A DNA stretch of 36,881 bases from positions 1 to 36,881 of the forward strand of contig CAMOJP010000013.1 in assembly GCA_946617165.1 (NCBI GenBank), given 5' to 3'. A model generated the notes under the pieces. The model did no database searches. It was not told the DNA's origin and saw nothing but the letters and a program-made list of their open reading frames with translations. This document shows positions 8,039 to 17,276 of the stretch, one piece after another (position 1 is the stretch's first letter; each line of letters starts with the position of its first letter). A program made the translations under genes and the position numbers. Source of the stretch: an uncultured Bacteroidales bacterium (GTDB lineage Bacteria > Bacteroidota > Bacteroidia > Bacteroidales > Paludibacteraceae).

Positions 8039-9853
8039 ATGATACTCCTTTCTCCCGCCAAGAATTACGAAACAGCTGTCGCCGCTATTCAGGCTGGCGC
8101 TGATGCCGTTTATATCGGAGCTCCTAAATTCGGGGCAAGAGCGGCAGCGGGAAATACTGTGGAGGACATCACGCGCCTCGTCAACTATGCGCACGCTTTT
8201 GGAGTAGAGGTGCATGTTACACTCAATACACTACTGCATGATGACGAATACGAAGAGGCGTTCCGACTGGCAGTACAACTCCATCAAATAGGAATCGACG
8301 CGCTCATCGTACAGGACCTCACACTGGCTCAGGCACTACTCACTTCGCTGCCGGACCTCACCCTACATGCCTCTACACAATGTGATAACCGTACTGTCGA
8401 ACAGGTCGCACGACTGAGAGATATGGGATTTAAACAAGTCGTACTCGCGCGGGAACTCTCTATTGAGAAAATAAAAACCATCCACCAAGCCGTCCCGGAT
8501 ATCCTGCTTGAGGCGTTCGTACACGGAGCATTATGTGTCTCATATTCAGGAAGATGCTTCATGTCCGAAGTGCTCATGAACCGCTCTGCCAATAGGGGCT
8601 GTTGTGCCCAGATGTGCCGTATGAAATATGACCTCTTGGATAAAGATGGCAATGAGGTGCGGGACAACAACGGACTGCCTATACACCAACGCTATCTGCT
8701 CTCGCTGCAAGACCTTGACCGCTCACTCTTCCTGAAGGAACTCATCGAGGCTGGCGTCACTACCTTTAAGATTGAAGGACGGCTCAAAGATGCTGCATAT
8801 GTCACGAACATCACTGCCTATTACCGCCGGGCGTTGGATAATATCAACAAGCAACACGCTGCAATCAACTATTCTTTCTCTCCTTCACCCGCCAAGACCT
8901 TCCATCGCGGAAGTACCGATTACTTCCTGCACGGGCGGACAAAACCTATGGCGAATTGGCTCACACCTAAATCGACAGGCGAATATATCGGGCAGCTGCT
9001 TGCCGTCAACGGTAATACCTTGAAGGTGCGTCTAAAAGACGGAGTTGAACTGCATAACGGAGACGGACTGACTATCGGGGACGACGGATGCTCTGTCAAC
9101 GGATTCCGGGCGGACACCATCAAAATCAATAAGGCATTTCCCGCTATGACTAATGTGCCGCAGGCACTCTTCCGAAATCTGGATGTGGACTTCATGAAGT
9201 CACTCCATGCCGAACGGCGAGTACCGGTCGATGTGCGTTTTACTGTCACCGATAATGCCTATACCCTCATTTATCAACCTCTCTCTGCTCACATCAAACC
9301 GCATCAGACATATTGTGAGCTCCCGGAAAGTGCTCAAAGTGCGTTAAATCCCCAAGCGGCATTGCGAACCATCGAACAGCAACTCACCAAATTGGGCGAC
9401 ACCATCTACGTGGCTCAATCCTTTACTTTGGACAACCAACGAACCGATAGGTCTGTACCCTTTATTCCTATCGCGCAGCTCAATGCTCTTCGCCGGAAGG
9501 CATTGCAAAATATGGAGGATGGCAACACTGCGCACCTACAACCGCAAATACCCTCGCACCTACAACTGCAAATAACCTCGCACACCTTTCATATTAACAA
9601 TCAGCAATTACAGGGAAACGGTGAACGCACTCAATTTACTTCTGAGCCGCTTATGACCTGTAAATACTGCATTCTCTATGAACTCGGACGATGCCTTAAA
9701 CGGCATCAAACCGCCTCTGACAGCAATTCCGCGGGTAACAGTGCCGCTGCACCGCAAACTCTCCCTGCTGCCATTCGCCTTCAGAATGGCACACTCCTCA
9801 GCCTCCATTTCAACTGCTCCAGCTGTGAAATGACCATCACTTTCCCCCTTTAA
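8039..9853 (+). CDS. Peptidase U32 family protein (RlhA/TrhP-type RNA hydroxylation family)
   Basis: A 604-residue U32 protein. Residues 158-176 match the PROSITE U32 signature exactly (EAFVHGALCVSYSGRC then FMS), and additional cysteines (GCCAQMC, about 187-193) fit an iron-sulfur cluster. U32 proteins RlhA and TrhP are required for prephenate-dependent hydroxylation of 23S rRNA C2501 and tRNA U34 respectively, so an RNA-hydroxylation role fits neighbours rimM and SPOUT methylase better than proteolysis. A longer reading frame starts at 7964 inside the methyltransferase gene; I prefer ATG 8039, which begins the conserved MILLSPAKNY. The C-terminal extension (from about 410) has further Cys motifs (CKYC, CSSC). 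Confidence 0.9.
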   Translation: MILLSPAKNYETAVAAIQAGADAVYIGAPKFGARAAAGNTVEDITRLVNYAHAFGVEVHVTLNTLLHDDEYEEAFRLAVQLHQIGIDALIVQDLTLAQALLTSLPDLTLHASTQCDNRTVEQVARLRDMGFKQVVLARELSIEKIKTIHQAVPDILLEAFVHGALCVSYSGRCFMSEVLMNRSANRGCCAQMCRMKYDLLDKDGNEVRDNNGLPIHQRYLLSLQDLDRSLFLKELIEAGVTTFKIEGRLKDAAYVTNITAYYRRALDNINKQHAAINYSFSPSPAKTFHRGSTDYFLHGRTKPMANWLTPKSTGEYIGQLLAVNGNTLKVRLKDGVELHNGDGLTIGDDGCSVNGFRADTIKINKAFPAMTNVPQALFRNLDVDFMKSLHAERRVPVDVRFTVTDNAYTLIYQPLSAHIKPHQTYCELPESAQSALNPQAALRTIEQQLTKLGDTIYVAQSFTLDNQRTDRSVPFIPIAQLNALRRKALQNMEDGNTAHLQPQIPSHLQLQITSHTFHINNQQLQGNGERTQFTSEPLMTCKYCILYELGRCLKRHQTASDSNSAGNSAAAPQTLPAAIRLQNGTLLSLHFNCSSCEMTITFPL

Positions 9854-9858
9854 CCTAT

Positions 9859-10159
9859 CATTCTTTAATTGTAAATAGTAAATCGTAAATAATTGTAAAT
9901 AGTAAATCGTAAAATTGTAAATTAATTTCTCATTCTTTAATTGTAAATAGTAAATCGTAAAATTGTAAATTAATTTCTCATCCTTTAATTGTTAATTGTA
10001 AAATCGTAAAATTGTAAATTAATTTCTCATCCTTTAATTGTTAATTGTAAAATCGTAAAATTGTAAATTAATTTCTCATCCTTTAATTGTAAATAGTAAA
10101 TCGTAAAATTGTAAATTAATTTTTCATCCTTTAATTATTAATTGTAAAATTGTAAATTC
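9859..10159. repeat. AT-rich tandem array, 48-49 bp unit, about six copies
   Basis: Copies begin at about 9859, 9931, 9979, 10028, 10077 and 10125 with CATYCTTTAATTG and continue with TAAATCGTAAAATTGTAAATT. Two unit types occur: one with TAAATAGTAAATCG (copies 1, 2, 5) and one with TTAATTGTAAAATCG (copies 3, 4); the sixth is diverged. The first interval is 72 nt because a 24-nt internal segment is duplicated. Copies abut without unique spacers, so this is not a CRISPR. It starts 5 nt after the U32 stop codon and contains no credible gene. No function is known. Confidence 0.93.
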
Positions 10160-10171
10160 TATCCCCTTTTT

Positions 10172-10262
10172 CCCGAAGGTCGCCCGAAGGTCACCCGAAG
10201 GTCACCCGAAGGTCGAACGAAAGTCAAACTAAAGTCAAACAAAGGTCGAACGAAAGTCAAAC
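10172..10262. repeat. 11-bp tandem array, eight units
   Basis: Eight contiguous 11-bp units run from 10172: four of type CCCGAAGGTCR followed by four of type AACGAAAGTCA (variants AACTAAAGTCA, AACAAAGGTCG), then a trailing AAC. The period is exact throughout. The array follows directly on the 48-49 bp array and precedes the rsfS promoter by about 60 nt. With the array above, the rest of the 532-bp gap (9854-10385) holds only the rsfS promoter and leader. Confidence 0.93.
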
Positions 10263-10324
10263 GGGAACATAGCGGGCCAAAAATGGGCTTATTCTATACT
10301 TTTCTTGTAAAAATCGTATATTTA

Positions 10325-10356
10325 TTTGCATATCTGAAAAAAAAACACTACCTTTG
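10325..10356 (+). promoter_or_regulatory. Promoter of rsfS-ftsH-M16-lpxB
   Basis: TTTG at 10325-10328, a 20-nt spacer and TACCTTTG at 10349-10356 form a consensus Bacteroidota promoter. Transcription would start near 10363, giving a leader of about 23 nt before the rsfS ATG. Confidence 0.85.
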
Positions 10357-10385
10357 TGCCCCAAATCGTGTAATGTAATTTGATA

Positions 10386-10748
10386 ATGAAAGAAGTTTCT
10401 ACTAAAAAACTCGTGGATACCATTATCGAGGGTATCCAAAACAGAAAAGGGCAACGTATCGTCTCTATTGACCTTCGAAAAGTCAAAGAAGCACCGGTCG
10501 AATACATGATCGTGGCGGAAGGTAACTCCAATACGCAAGTCGCCGCAATCGCTGACGAAGTGGATGACTTCGTGCGTACCACTACTCATATCCATCCGCT
10601 CGCTGTCGCCGGACAGGAAAATGCAGAGTGGATAGCTATGGACTATGGAACAGTCTTCGTACATATTATGCAACGTGCACCGCGTGCTTTCTATGACATC
10701 GAGAACCTCTGGTCTGATGGCAAAATTACCGAAATAGCTAACATCTAA
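10386..10748 (+). CDS. rsfS: Ribosomal silencing factor RsfS
   Basis: A 120-residue RsfS (YbeB/DUF143) that binds ribosomal protein L14 (uL14) and blocks subunit joining when nutrients fall. The conserved core EWIAMDYGTVFVHIM (about 82-96) and the following RAFYDIENLWSD are diagnostic. I chose the ATG at 10386, two codons after a possible TTG, because it gives the usual N-terminus and length. It is the first gene after a consensus promoter and precedes ftsH by 27 nt of pyrimidine-rich linker, an rsfS-ftsH pairing common in Bacteroidota. Confidence 0.95.
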   Translation: MKEVSTKKLVDTIIEGIQNRKGQRIVSIDLRKVKEAPVEYMIVAEGNSNTQVAAIADEVDDFVRTTTHIHPLAVAGQENAEWIAMDYGTVFVHIMQRAPRAFYDIENLWSDGKITEIANI

Positions 10749-10775
10749 CCCCTTCACCCATTACCCGTAACCCTT

Positions 10776-12797
10776 ATGAGTACAGAAAAAAAACCGAATC
10801 TCCGGCCTGATAACGGACGGAAAAATAAAAACTCTAAGAATAAAGGACGAGGTATTATCTCTACTATCCTCTATGCCCTGATGTTCGTCATCTTCGCGCT
10901 GTGGCTCTTTGGTAATAAAGAGGACAACGGACCCCAAAAGGACCTCAGTTATACCAAGTATCAGTCCTATATCCGGAATAATGCCATCGAGTCTGTCACA
11001 GTCTTCGACGATAATACCTCTAAAGCCAAAGTGCGTACCGAGAGCTATGTCCTCGTCTTCGGAGACCCCGCCAAAGGAAAGGAAGCAAAAGGTGAAATCA
11101 AAGCACTTATCCCTTCTGTCGATGAGTTCACACGCTTCCTCGATGAGGTCAACGAACAGCGTAAGACGGACTCGCTGCCGGCTATCGACGTGAGCTATGC
11201 TAAGTCACGTGACTACTGGTATCTCATCCTTGTTAATGTCCTGCCTTTTGTACTATTTATCCTCTTCATCTTCTGGATGAGCAGAGGTATAGGAGGTGGT
11301 GCCGGAAATGGCATCTTCGGAGTCGGAAAAGCAAGAGTACAACTCTTTGACAAAGATAAAAAAGACAAAGTCACCTTCAAGGACGTAGCGGGATTATCAG
11401 GCGCTAAACAGGAGGTGGAAGAAATAGTCTCTTTCCTCAAAAACCCTAAAAAATATACCGAATTAGGTGGAAAAATCCCTAAGGGCGCATTGCTCGTAGG
11501 ACCTCCGGGGACCGGTAAAACACTGCTTGCTAAAGCGGTAGCGGGAGAAGCTAACGTGCCCTTCTTCTCTATGTCAGGTTCGGACTTCGTAGAGATGTTC
11601 GTCGGAGTCGGAGCAAGCCGCGTACGGGACCTGTTCAGACAGGCTAAAGAAAAAGCACCATCTATCATCTTCATCGATGAGATAGATGCCGTCGGACGAG
11701 CACGCGGTAAGAACGTCATGACTGGAGGTAACGACGAACGCGAATCAACACTCAACCAACTCCTCACCGAAATGGATGGATTTGGTACCAACTCCGGAGT
11801 AATCATCCTTGCTGCTACCAACAGAGCGGATGTACTTGACTCAGCATTACTACGTGCAGGACGGTTTGATAGACAGATTCACGTTGACTTGCCTGACTTG
11901 CAAGAGAGAAAAGAGATATTTAATGTGCACCTCAAACCTATTAAAATCGATAACACGGTGGATGTGGACTTCCTTGCTAAACAGACACCGGGATTCTCGG
12001 GAGCCGATATCGCTAACGTCTGCAACGAAGCAGCACTTATTGCTGCACGGAACAGCCACAAACATGTAGGTAAACAGGACTTCATGGACGCTGTTGATCG
12101 TATCGTGGGAGGACTGGAGCGCAAAACAAAAATCATGACCGACGAGGAGAAACGCTCTATAGCCTATCACGAAGCCGGACATGCTACTATCTCTTGGCTA
12201 CTCGAGTATGCGAACCCGCTCGTTAAAGTCACAATCGTACCGCGGGGAGTAGCGCTCGGAGCCGCTTGGTACCTGCCCGAAGAACGGCAACTCACCAATA
12301 AGGAGCATATATTGGACGAACTCTGTTCACTGCTCGGAGGAAGAGCGGCTGAACAACTCTTCCTTGACCAAACATCTACCGGAGCACTCAATGACCTCGA
12401 GAGAGCTACTAAACAGGCATATGCTATGGTCGCTTACTACGGAATGTCCGATAAACTAAAAGACGTATCATTCTATGACTCTACAGGACGTTATGACTAC
12501 GGATTTACGAAACCGTATTCCGAAAATACGGCTGAGGTCATTGACAAAGAGACGGCGGCCATCATTGCAGAGCAAATGAAAAGAGCTAAAAAAATCCTCT
12601 CCGATAACAAAGACGGACACCATGCAATGGCGGAACTGCTTATCGAAAAAGAAGTCATCACTTCAGAGGACGTAGAGCGTATCCTCGGACCTCGGCCATG
12701 GAAGAGCCGTGGCGATGAAATAATCGAGGCGAATAAAACGGTCGAACAACCCGCTCCTAAAAAACGTAAAACAAAAACGACAACGACAACTATATGA
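10776..12797 (+). CDS. ftsH: ATP-dependent zinc metalloprotease FtsH
   Basis: A 673-residue membrane-anchored AAA+ protease that degrades unfolded membrane proteins and regulators. Transmembrane helix 1 is at about 27-46 and helix 2 at about 147-170, enclosing a periplasmic domain. The AAA domain has Walker A GPPGTGKT (about 242-249), Walker [10 protein letters not shown] and the second region of homology [20 protein letters not shown]. The zinc site is HEAGH (H465, E466). The C-terminus is Lys/Thr-rich (ending KTKTTTTTI). It overlaps the M16 gene by ATGA. In many Bacteroidota cdsA follows ftsH; here an M16 peptidase and lpxB do. Confidence 0.98.
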   Translation: MSTEKKPNLRPDNGRKNKNSKNKGRGIISTILYALMFVIFALWLFGNKEDNGPQKDLSYTKYQSYIRNNAIESVTVFDDNTSKAKVRTESYVLVFGDPAKGKEAKGEIKALIPSVDEFTRFLDEVNEQRKTDSLPAIDVSYAKSRDYWYLILVNVLPFVLFILFIFWMSRGIGGGAGNGIFGVGKARVQLFDKDKKDKVTFKDVAGLSGAKQEVEEIVSFLKNPKKYTELGGKIPKGALLVGPPGTGKTLLAKAVAGEANVPFFSMSGSDFVEMFVGVGASRVRDLFRQAKEKAPSIIFIDEIDAVGRARGKNVMTGGNDERESTLNQLLTEMDGFGTNSGVIILAATNRADVLDSALLRAGRFDRQIHVDLPDLQERKEIFNVHLKPIKIDNTVDVDFLAKQTPGFSGADIANVCNEAALIAARNSHKHVGKQDFMDAVDRIVGGLERKTKIMTDEEKRSIAYHEAGHATISWLLEYANPLVKVTIVPRGVALGAAWYLPEERQLTNKEHILDELCSLLGGRAAEQLFLDQTSTGALNDLERATKQAYAMVAYYGMSDKLKDVSFYDSTGRYDYGFTKPYSENTAEVIDKETAAIIAEQMKRAKKILSDNKDGHHAMAELLIEKEVITSEDVERILGPRPWKSRGDEIIEANKTVEQPAPKKRKTKTTTTTI

Positions 12798-15592
12798 AAA
12801 GAGTATCATTTGTAGCCTTTACTCTCGGGCTCTTCCTCTGTGCTAATGCACAACAATTACCTAAATTACCACTCGATTCCGCTATCCGGTTTGGACAGTT
12901 AGACAATGGCTTAACCTATTATATACGCCATAACGAACAGCCTAAACAACGCTGCGACTTCCATATCGCACAAGCTGTCGGCGCTGTGCTCGAAGAGGAC
13001 AACCAAAACGGTCTCGCGCACTTCTTGGAGCATATGGCGTTTAACGGTACCCAACACTTCCCGGGGAAAGGTATCATCAACTACTTCGAGTCTATTGGTG
13101 TGAACTTTGGGGGGAACATCAACGCTTATACCTCCATTGATGAGACCGTCTATAGACTATCTGATGTGCCTACTATACGCGAGGGTATCATCGACTCTGC
13201 ACTACTCGTTATGCACGATTGGGCTTGCGGATTACTCCTCTTACCGGAAGAGATAGATGCAGAACGCGGGGTCATCCGCGAAGAGTGGCGTACACGTAAT
13301 AACGCCAACGGACGGATGGGGAACATCATCAGGGCCAAACTCTATCCCAACACCCAATACGGAAAACGCGATGTTATAGGTGATACGGCGGTCATCAATA
13401 ACTTCGAATATGAAGCACTACGCTCTTACTATAAAAAATGGTACGGACCGGACAACCAGGCTATCATCGTCGTCGGGGATATAGACGTGGACCAAATCGA
13501 ACAGAAAATAAAAGCTCTTTGGGCTGATGTACCCGCCCGTGCTAATAGAGGCGAAAGACCAATCTATACCGTTAATTTCTACGAAGCTCCTACGGTGGCT
13601 ATCGCTACTGACAAAGAGGCGCAGCAAACACGTATCTCCGTCGAGTACCTCCATCCACAACTTCCCGAAGCCTTCCAAGGCACACAAGCCGAATATGCGC
13701 AAGGTTTGATGCACCAACTCGTTAACCAGATGCTTAATCACCGCTTCTCCGAATTGGCTATGCAACCATCCGCTGCTTCTGTGGGATACTATGCTTACTA
13801 TGGCGAGGAGTTTAAACTCAAAGATGCATTCAAAGCAATCTGTGTTCCTAAAGAGGGAAAAGAAACAGAGGCGCTGTCGGAACTGCTCATCCAACTGGAG
13901 AAAATGCGCAGGTACGGGTTCACCAATACCGAACTCGAACTCGCAAAAACCAATACACTCAATAGTATGGAGAAAGCATACAACGAGCGCACTACACGGC
14001 AGAACCAAACACTTGCTCGTGAGTATATACGTAACTTTACACGACATGAATCATGCCCCGGTATCGAATGGGAATATGAGTTTACAAAACAACTCCTGCC
14101 TATGGTTACTGTCGATATGGTCAATAAAGTCGCTCAAACCTACTTCACACCTAATCCCGGTATTGCTATCATGGGACCGGATAAGGAAGGTATCGTGATT
14201 CCTACTGAACAACAAGTTCTTGACCTCTTCCAACAAGTGGAAAAAATGGAGATAGAGGCACCAAAAGAGGAAATAATTGATAATAACCTTGTGAAAAAAG
14301 CACCAAAAGCCGGCGCTATCAAGAAAACAATCAAGAATTCCGAATTAGGTACAACCGAATTGCTGCTCAAAAACGGTGCTCGCGTTATTATTAAACCTAC
14401 CGAGTTTAAATCCGATGAAATCAATCTGTACGCTTACTCGGAAGGTGGACGTTCGCTTATTGACGTGGAGGACCTGCCTTCTGCACTACTCGCTACCGAC
14501 GTCATCTCATTCATGGGACTCGGAGACTTCTCATATATGGGACTCCAGAAAGCCCTAAGCGGCAAAACAGTCAGCATTAATGGCAGTATCGGTGCTTATG
14601 AAGAGTCTATCAGCGGTGCTTCGTCTGTCAAGGACTTCGAGACGATGCTCCAACTGCTCTATCTCTCCTTTACAGCTCCGAGACGTGATGAGGAAGCTTA
14701 TCAGACGCTCTTGGGGATGCTCGCTAACCAACTGGCAAATAAAGATAAAAACCATAAAGCTATCTTCCGCGATTCCGTTTCTCTTATGGCGGCTAACCAC
14801 TCCGAGCGCGTCATGCTGCTCAACAACGAGTTGCTACGGAATGTATCGCTCGACAAAGTGATGCAGATTTACTCCGAGAGATTTGCTAATCCCGCCGACT
14901 TTACTTATATCTTCGTGGGTAATATCAATCCGGACGATAAGGCTACACGGGCACTCATCTCACAATGGATTGGTGGGCTTAAGGCAAAATGCAAACACGA
15001 GAACTTCCGCGATAACGGTGTGCGCGCACCGAAAGGGGAACAGAAAAACTACTTCACTCGCGATATGCAAATCAAAACAGCGACAAACCGCATCCAATAT
15101 ACCTCATACGAGTTGCCATATACCTTGGCTAACGCTCTCAATATGGAGGTTATAGGACGCGTGCTCGATATGCGTTACCTTGAGTCGGTGCGTGAACGCG
15201 AAGGAGGTTCTTACGGAGTCGGAACGGCAGGATTTATGAGACGTGTTCCTGTGCCTTGCGCTACTCTCCTTATGCAATTCGATACCGATCCGCTTAAGCA
15301 GGAAAAACTGATGGCTATCATTCATGAGGAAGTGCAAACCATCATCGCTAACGGACCACGCGAAGACGACCTGCAGAAAGCTAAAGAATCTATGCTCAAA
15401 GACTTCGCAGAAGAAATTGAGCAAAACGGATGGTGGATTGATGCAATTGAGGACTATTACCGCTATGACCTCAATCTCCTTGCCGACTATGAGAATGCTG
15501 TCAAAGCCGTTAACGCCCAAACAGTACAACAAACACTCAAAAAGGTGGTGGATGCCGGTAACGTCTTCGAAGTCGTAATGATGCCCGAATAA
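12794..15592 (+). CDS. Exported M16 family zinc metallopeptidase (pitrilysin/PqqL type)
   Basis: A 932-residue inverzincin with a signal peptide (1-19, cleavage after CANA). The N-terminal M16 domain holds the zinc motif HFLEH (H76, E79, H80) and the downstream acidic ligand region EEIDAERGVIREEW (about 153-166). Inactive partner domains continue through the second half, with the conserved VREREGGSYGVG segment near 796-807. The fused length of about 930 is typical of periplasmic PqqL-like enzymes that degrade peptides in the envelope. It is coupled to ftsH by ATGA and followed 6 nt later by lpxB, so it shares the rsfS promoter. Confidence 0.94.
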   Translation: MKRVSFVAFTLGLFLCANAQQLPKLPLDSAIRFGQLDNGLTYYIRHNEQPKQRCDFHIAQAVGAVLEEDNQNGLAHFLEHMAFNGTQHFPGKGIINYFESIGVNFGGNINAYTSIDETVYRLSDVPTIREGIIDSALLVMHDWACGLLLLPEEIDAERGVIREEWRTRNNANGRMGNIIRAKLYPNTQYGKRDVIGDTAVINNFEYEALRSYYKKWYGPDNQAIIVVGDIDVDQIEQKIKALWADVPARANRGERPIYTVNFYEAPTVAIATDKEAQQTRISVEYLHPQLPEAFQGTQAEYAQGLMHQLVNQMLNHRFSELAMQPSAASVGYYAYYGEEFKLKDAFKAICVPKEGKETEALSELLIQLEKMRRYGFTNTELELAKTNTLNSMEKAYNERTTRQNQTLAREYIRNFTRHESCPGIEWEYEFTKQLLPMVTVDMVNKVAQTYFTPNPGIAIMGPDKEGIVIPTEQQVLDLFQQVEKMEIEAPKEEIIDNNLVKKAPKAGAIKKTIKNSELGTTELLLKNGARVIIKPTEFKSDEINLYAYSEGGRSLIDVEDLPSALLATDVISFMGLGDFSYMGLQKALSGKTVSINGSIGAYEESISGASSVKDFETMLQLLYLSFTAPRRDEEAYQTLLGMLANQLANKDKNHKAIFRDSVSLMAANHSERVMLLNNELLRNVSLDKVMQIYSERFANPADFTYIFVGNINPDDKATRALISQWIGGLKAKCKHENFRDNGVRAPKGEQKNYFTRDMQIKTATNRIQYTSYELPYTLANALNMEVIGRVLDMRYLESVREREGGSYGVGTAGFMRRVPVPCATLLMQFDTDPLKQEKLMAIIHEEVQTIIANGPREDDLQKAKESMLKDFAEEIEQNGWWIDAIEDYYRYDLNLLADYENAVKAVNAQTVQQTLKKVVDAGNVFEVVMMPE

Positions 15593-15598
15593 GATAGT

Positions 15599-16666
15599 AT
15601 GAAGTACTTCTTTATCGTTGGCGAAGCATCTGGTGATAACCATGCTGCCCAGCTCATGAAAGCGCTCCGGGTCCAAGATTCGGAAGCGCAATTCATGGGA
15701 CTCGGCGGAGATAAAATGCAACAACAAGGGGCCCGCCTCTTCCAACACTATAAGAATATGGCCTTTATGGGGGTGATTGCCGTCTTGAGGCACGCGAAAC
15801 AGATAAAGGAGAACTTCCGCATCGCACAAGAAAATCTGATTAAAGAACAACCCGACCAACTCATCTTAGTCGATTACCCTTCCTTCAATCTTAAAATGGC
15901 AGACTTTGCACGGAAGAACCTGCCTAATCTTAAAATCATCTATTATATCCCCCCTAAAGTGTGGGCGTGGAAAACACACCGCATTCATAAGATTGCACGA
16001 TTATGTGACGAGGTTTTGGCTATCTTCCCATTTGAGCCGGACTTCTATGCTAAATTCGGATACCATTGTACCTATATCGGTAACCCGACCGCTCAGGCTG
16101 TCAAACACTGGAAACAAGAGCATCCGCTCAATCCTGCCAACGACCTCGTCTTGGTGCCCGGCAGCCGGCGCGGAGAGATAGCAAATTGCCTCCCTAAAAT
16201 GCTCATCGCTGCGAGGGAAGCTCTGGCTCATAAGCAAATAAACCGCATCATCGTTACAGCTGCTCCTAATATTGAAGACGCGTTCTATAACAAGTTCCTC
16301 AATACCACCGAAATACTCACGCACGATACGTGGCAGGCTCTGTATAATGCAAAAGCCGCTATCGTCACTTCCGGCACCGCCTCGCTCGAGACAGCTCTGC
16401 TCGGTTGCCCGCAACTGGCGGTCTATCGTATCTATACTTCCTACTGGCTCGGTTGGCTCGAACCGTTTATCTTTAAAATACGCTTCTATACGCTGCCGAA
16501 TATTATCGCAGGCAGACAAATCATCTACGAAGCCGTCGGACCTAAGTTCAAAAACCATATCATTCGGCGCGAACTCCAAAGGCTGCTAACCGATGAACTG
16601 TACGTAAATGACATGAAGACGGACTATAACCGCCTGCAGCAATTATTACTGAATAGGGAATTATAA
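15599..16666 (+). CDS. lpxB: Lipid-A-disaccharide synthase LpxB
   Basis: A 355-residue GT19 enzyme that joins lipid X and UDP-diacylglucosamine to form the lipid A disaccharide on the inner membrane. It opens with the family hallmark IVGEASGDNHAAQLMKAL and has MGLGGDKM, LVDYPSFNLK, YYIPPKVWAWK, YIGNPTAQ, VPGSRRGEI and SGTASLETALLG in the expected order. It is slightly shorter than the E. coli enzyme (382). Its stop codon overlaps the tail of the convergent DUF4294 gene by 6 bp, and no terminator is visible between them. Confidence 0.96.
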   Translation: MKYFFIVGEASGDNHAAQLMKALRVQDSEAQFMGLGGDKMQQQGARLFQHYKNMAFMGVIAVLRHAKQIKENFRIAQENLIKEQPDQLILVDYPSFNLKMADFARKNLPNLKIIYYIPPKVWAWKTHRIHKIARLCDEVLAIFPFEPDFYAKFGYHCTYIGNPTAQAVKHWKQEHPLNPANDLVLVPGSRRGEIANCLPKMLIAAREALAHKQINRIIVTAAPNIEDAFYNKFLNTTEILTHDTWQALYNAKAAIVTSGTASLETALLGCPQLAVYRIYTSYWLGWLEPFIFKIRFYTLPNIIAGRQIIYEAVGPKFKNHIIRRELQRLLTDELYVNDMKTDYNRLQQLLLNREL

Positions 16667-17242
16667 TTGACCTGCCTCGACAAGCGTGATAACGCGTTCG
16701 ATAATGCGGTCTTTGTCTGCCGCATCGTACTCTTCCTTAAGGTCGTTCTTGAAGAGCTTGGCTATAAACTGCCAGAAATCCGCAGACGCCTTGCCTTTAT
16801 ACTGACGGATTAGTTCATAACTCGTCTTATCTGACTCACGGTCCATAAGCAGCATCAGCATACGACCCTGAGAGGCATACATATTACGGAAGTCTTTCTC
16901 GTATTTCTTGAACAAATAGCGTTCGTACTGTCTCCACCATTTGCGACGCTCCTTGTCTGTCGCTAACTTGGCTAATTCGGCATCCGCTTGAGCCATATCT
17001 GCTGTGATTAGTTTGGCGTATGGGAGCGTCTTCCGTACATCGCGAACTGTACGCCAGTAGAACTTCTCCTGCCTTTTGTTCTTGAATTGTAACGGCGGAT
17101 AAACATATACGTCATGCAAAAACGCTATATACATCGTGTCAGTACCGTCTATGCGGAACAGCACGGAATCCAAATGATTATTGGCAGCGAGTAGGTTGCC
17201 ACTCACTGCCAATACAACGAATATGTATAGCAGCCGTTTCAT
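16661..17242 (-). CDS. DUF4294 family exported protein
   Basis: A 193-residue protein with signal peptide (1-19, LLAAN region) and a DUF4294-type body of basic, Tyr/Lys/Arg-rich helices (FYWRTVRDVRKTLPYAKLI, RRKWWRQYERYLFKKYEKDFRNM). DUF4294 is found across Bacteroidota and has no established function. I chose the ATG at 17240-17242, which puts a proper signal peptide at the N-terminus; an ATG five codons upstream (17257) is also possible. It lies about 19-34 nt downstream of proS and is probably the last gene of the panC-pdxB-proS unit. Confidence 0.85.
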   Translation of the reverse strand: MKRLLYIFVVLAVSGNLLAANNHLDSVLFRIDGTDTMYIAFLHDVYVYPPLQFKNKRQEKFYWRTVRDVRKTLPYAKLITADMAQADAELAKLATDKERRKWWRQYERYLFKKYEKDFRNMYASQGRMLMLLMDRESDKTSYELIRQYKGKASADFWQFIAKLFKNDLKEEYDAADKDRIIERVITLVEAGQL

Positions 17243-17276
17243 TGTTTGGGACTGCATCTACAAAATGTGTGCCAGA

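Noticed and set aside
9859..10262. CRISPR array
   Set aside because: Units abut with no unique spacers, copies vary in sequence and no cas genes are nearby.
15104..15859. 251-codon minus-strand frame opposite the M16/lpxB junction
   Set aside because: It spans two well-supported genes on the other strand and has no recognisable domain.
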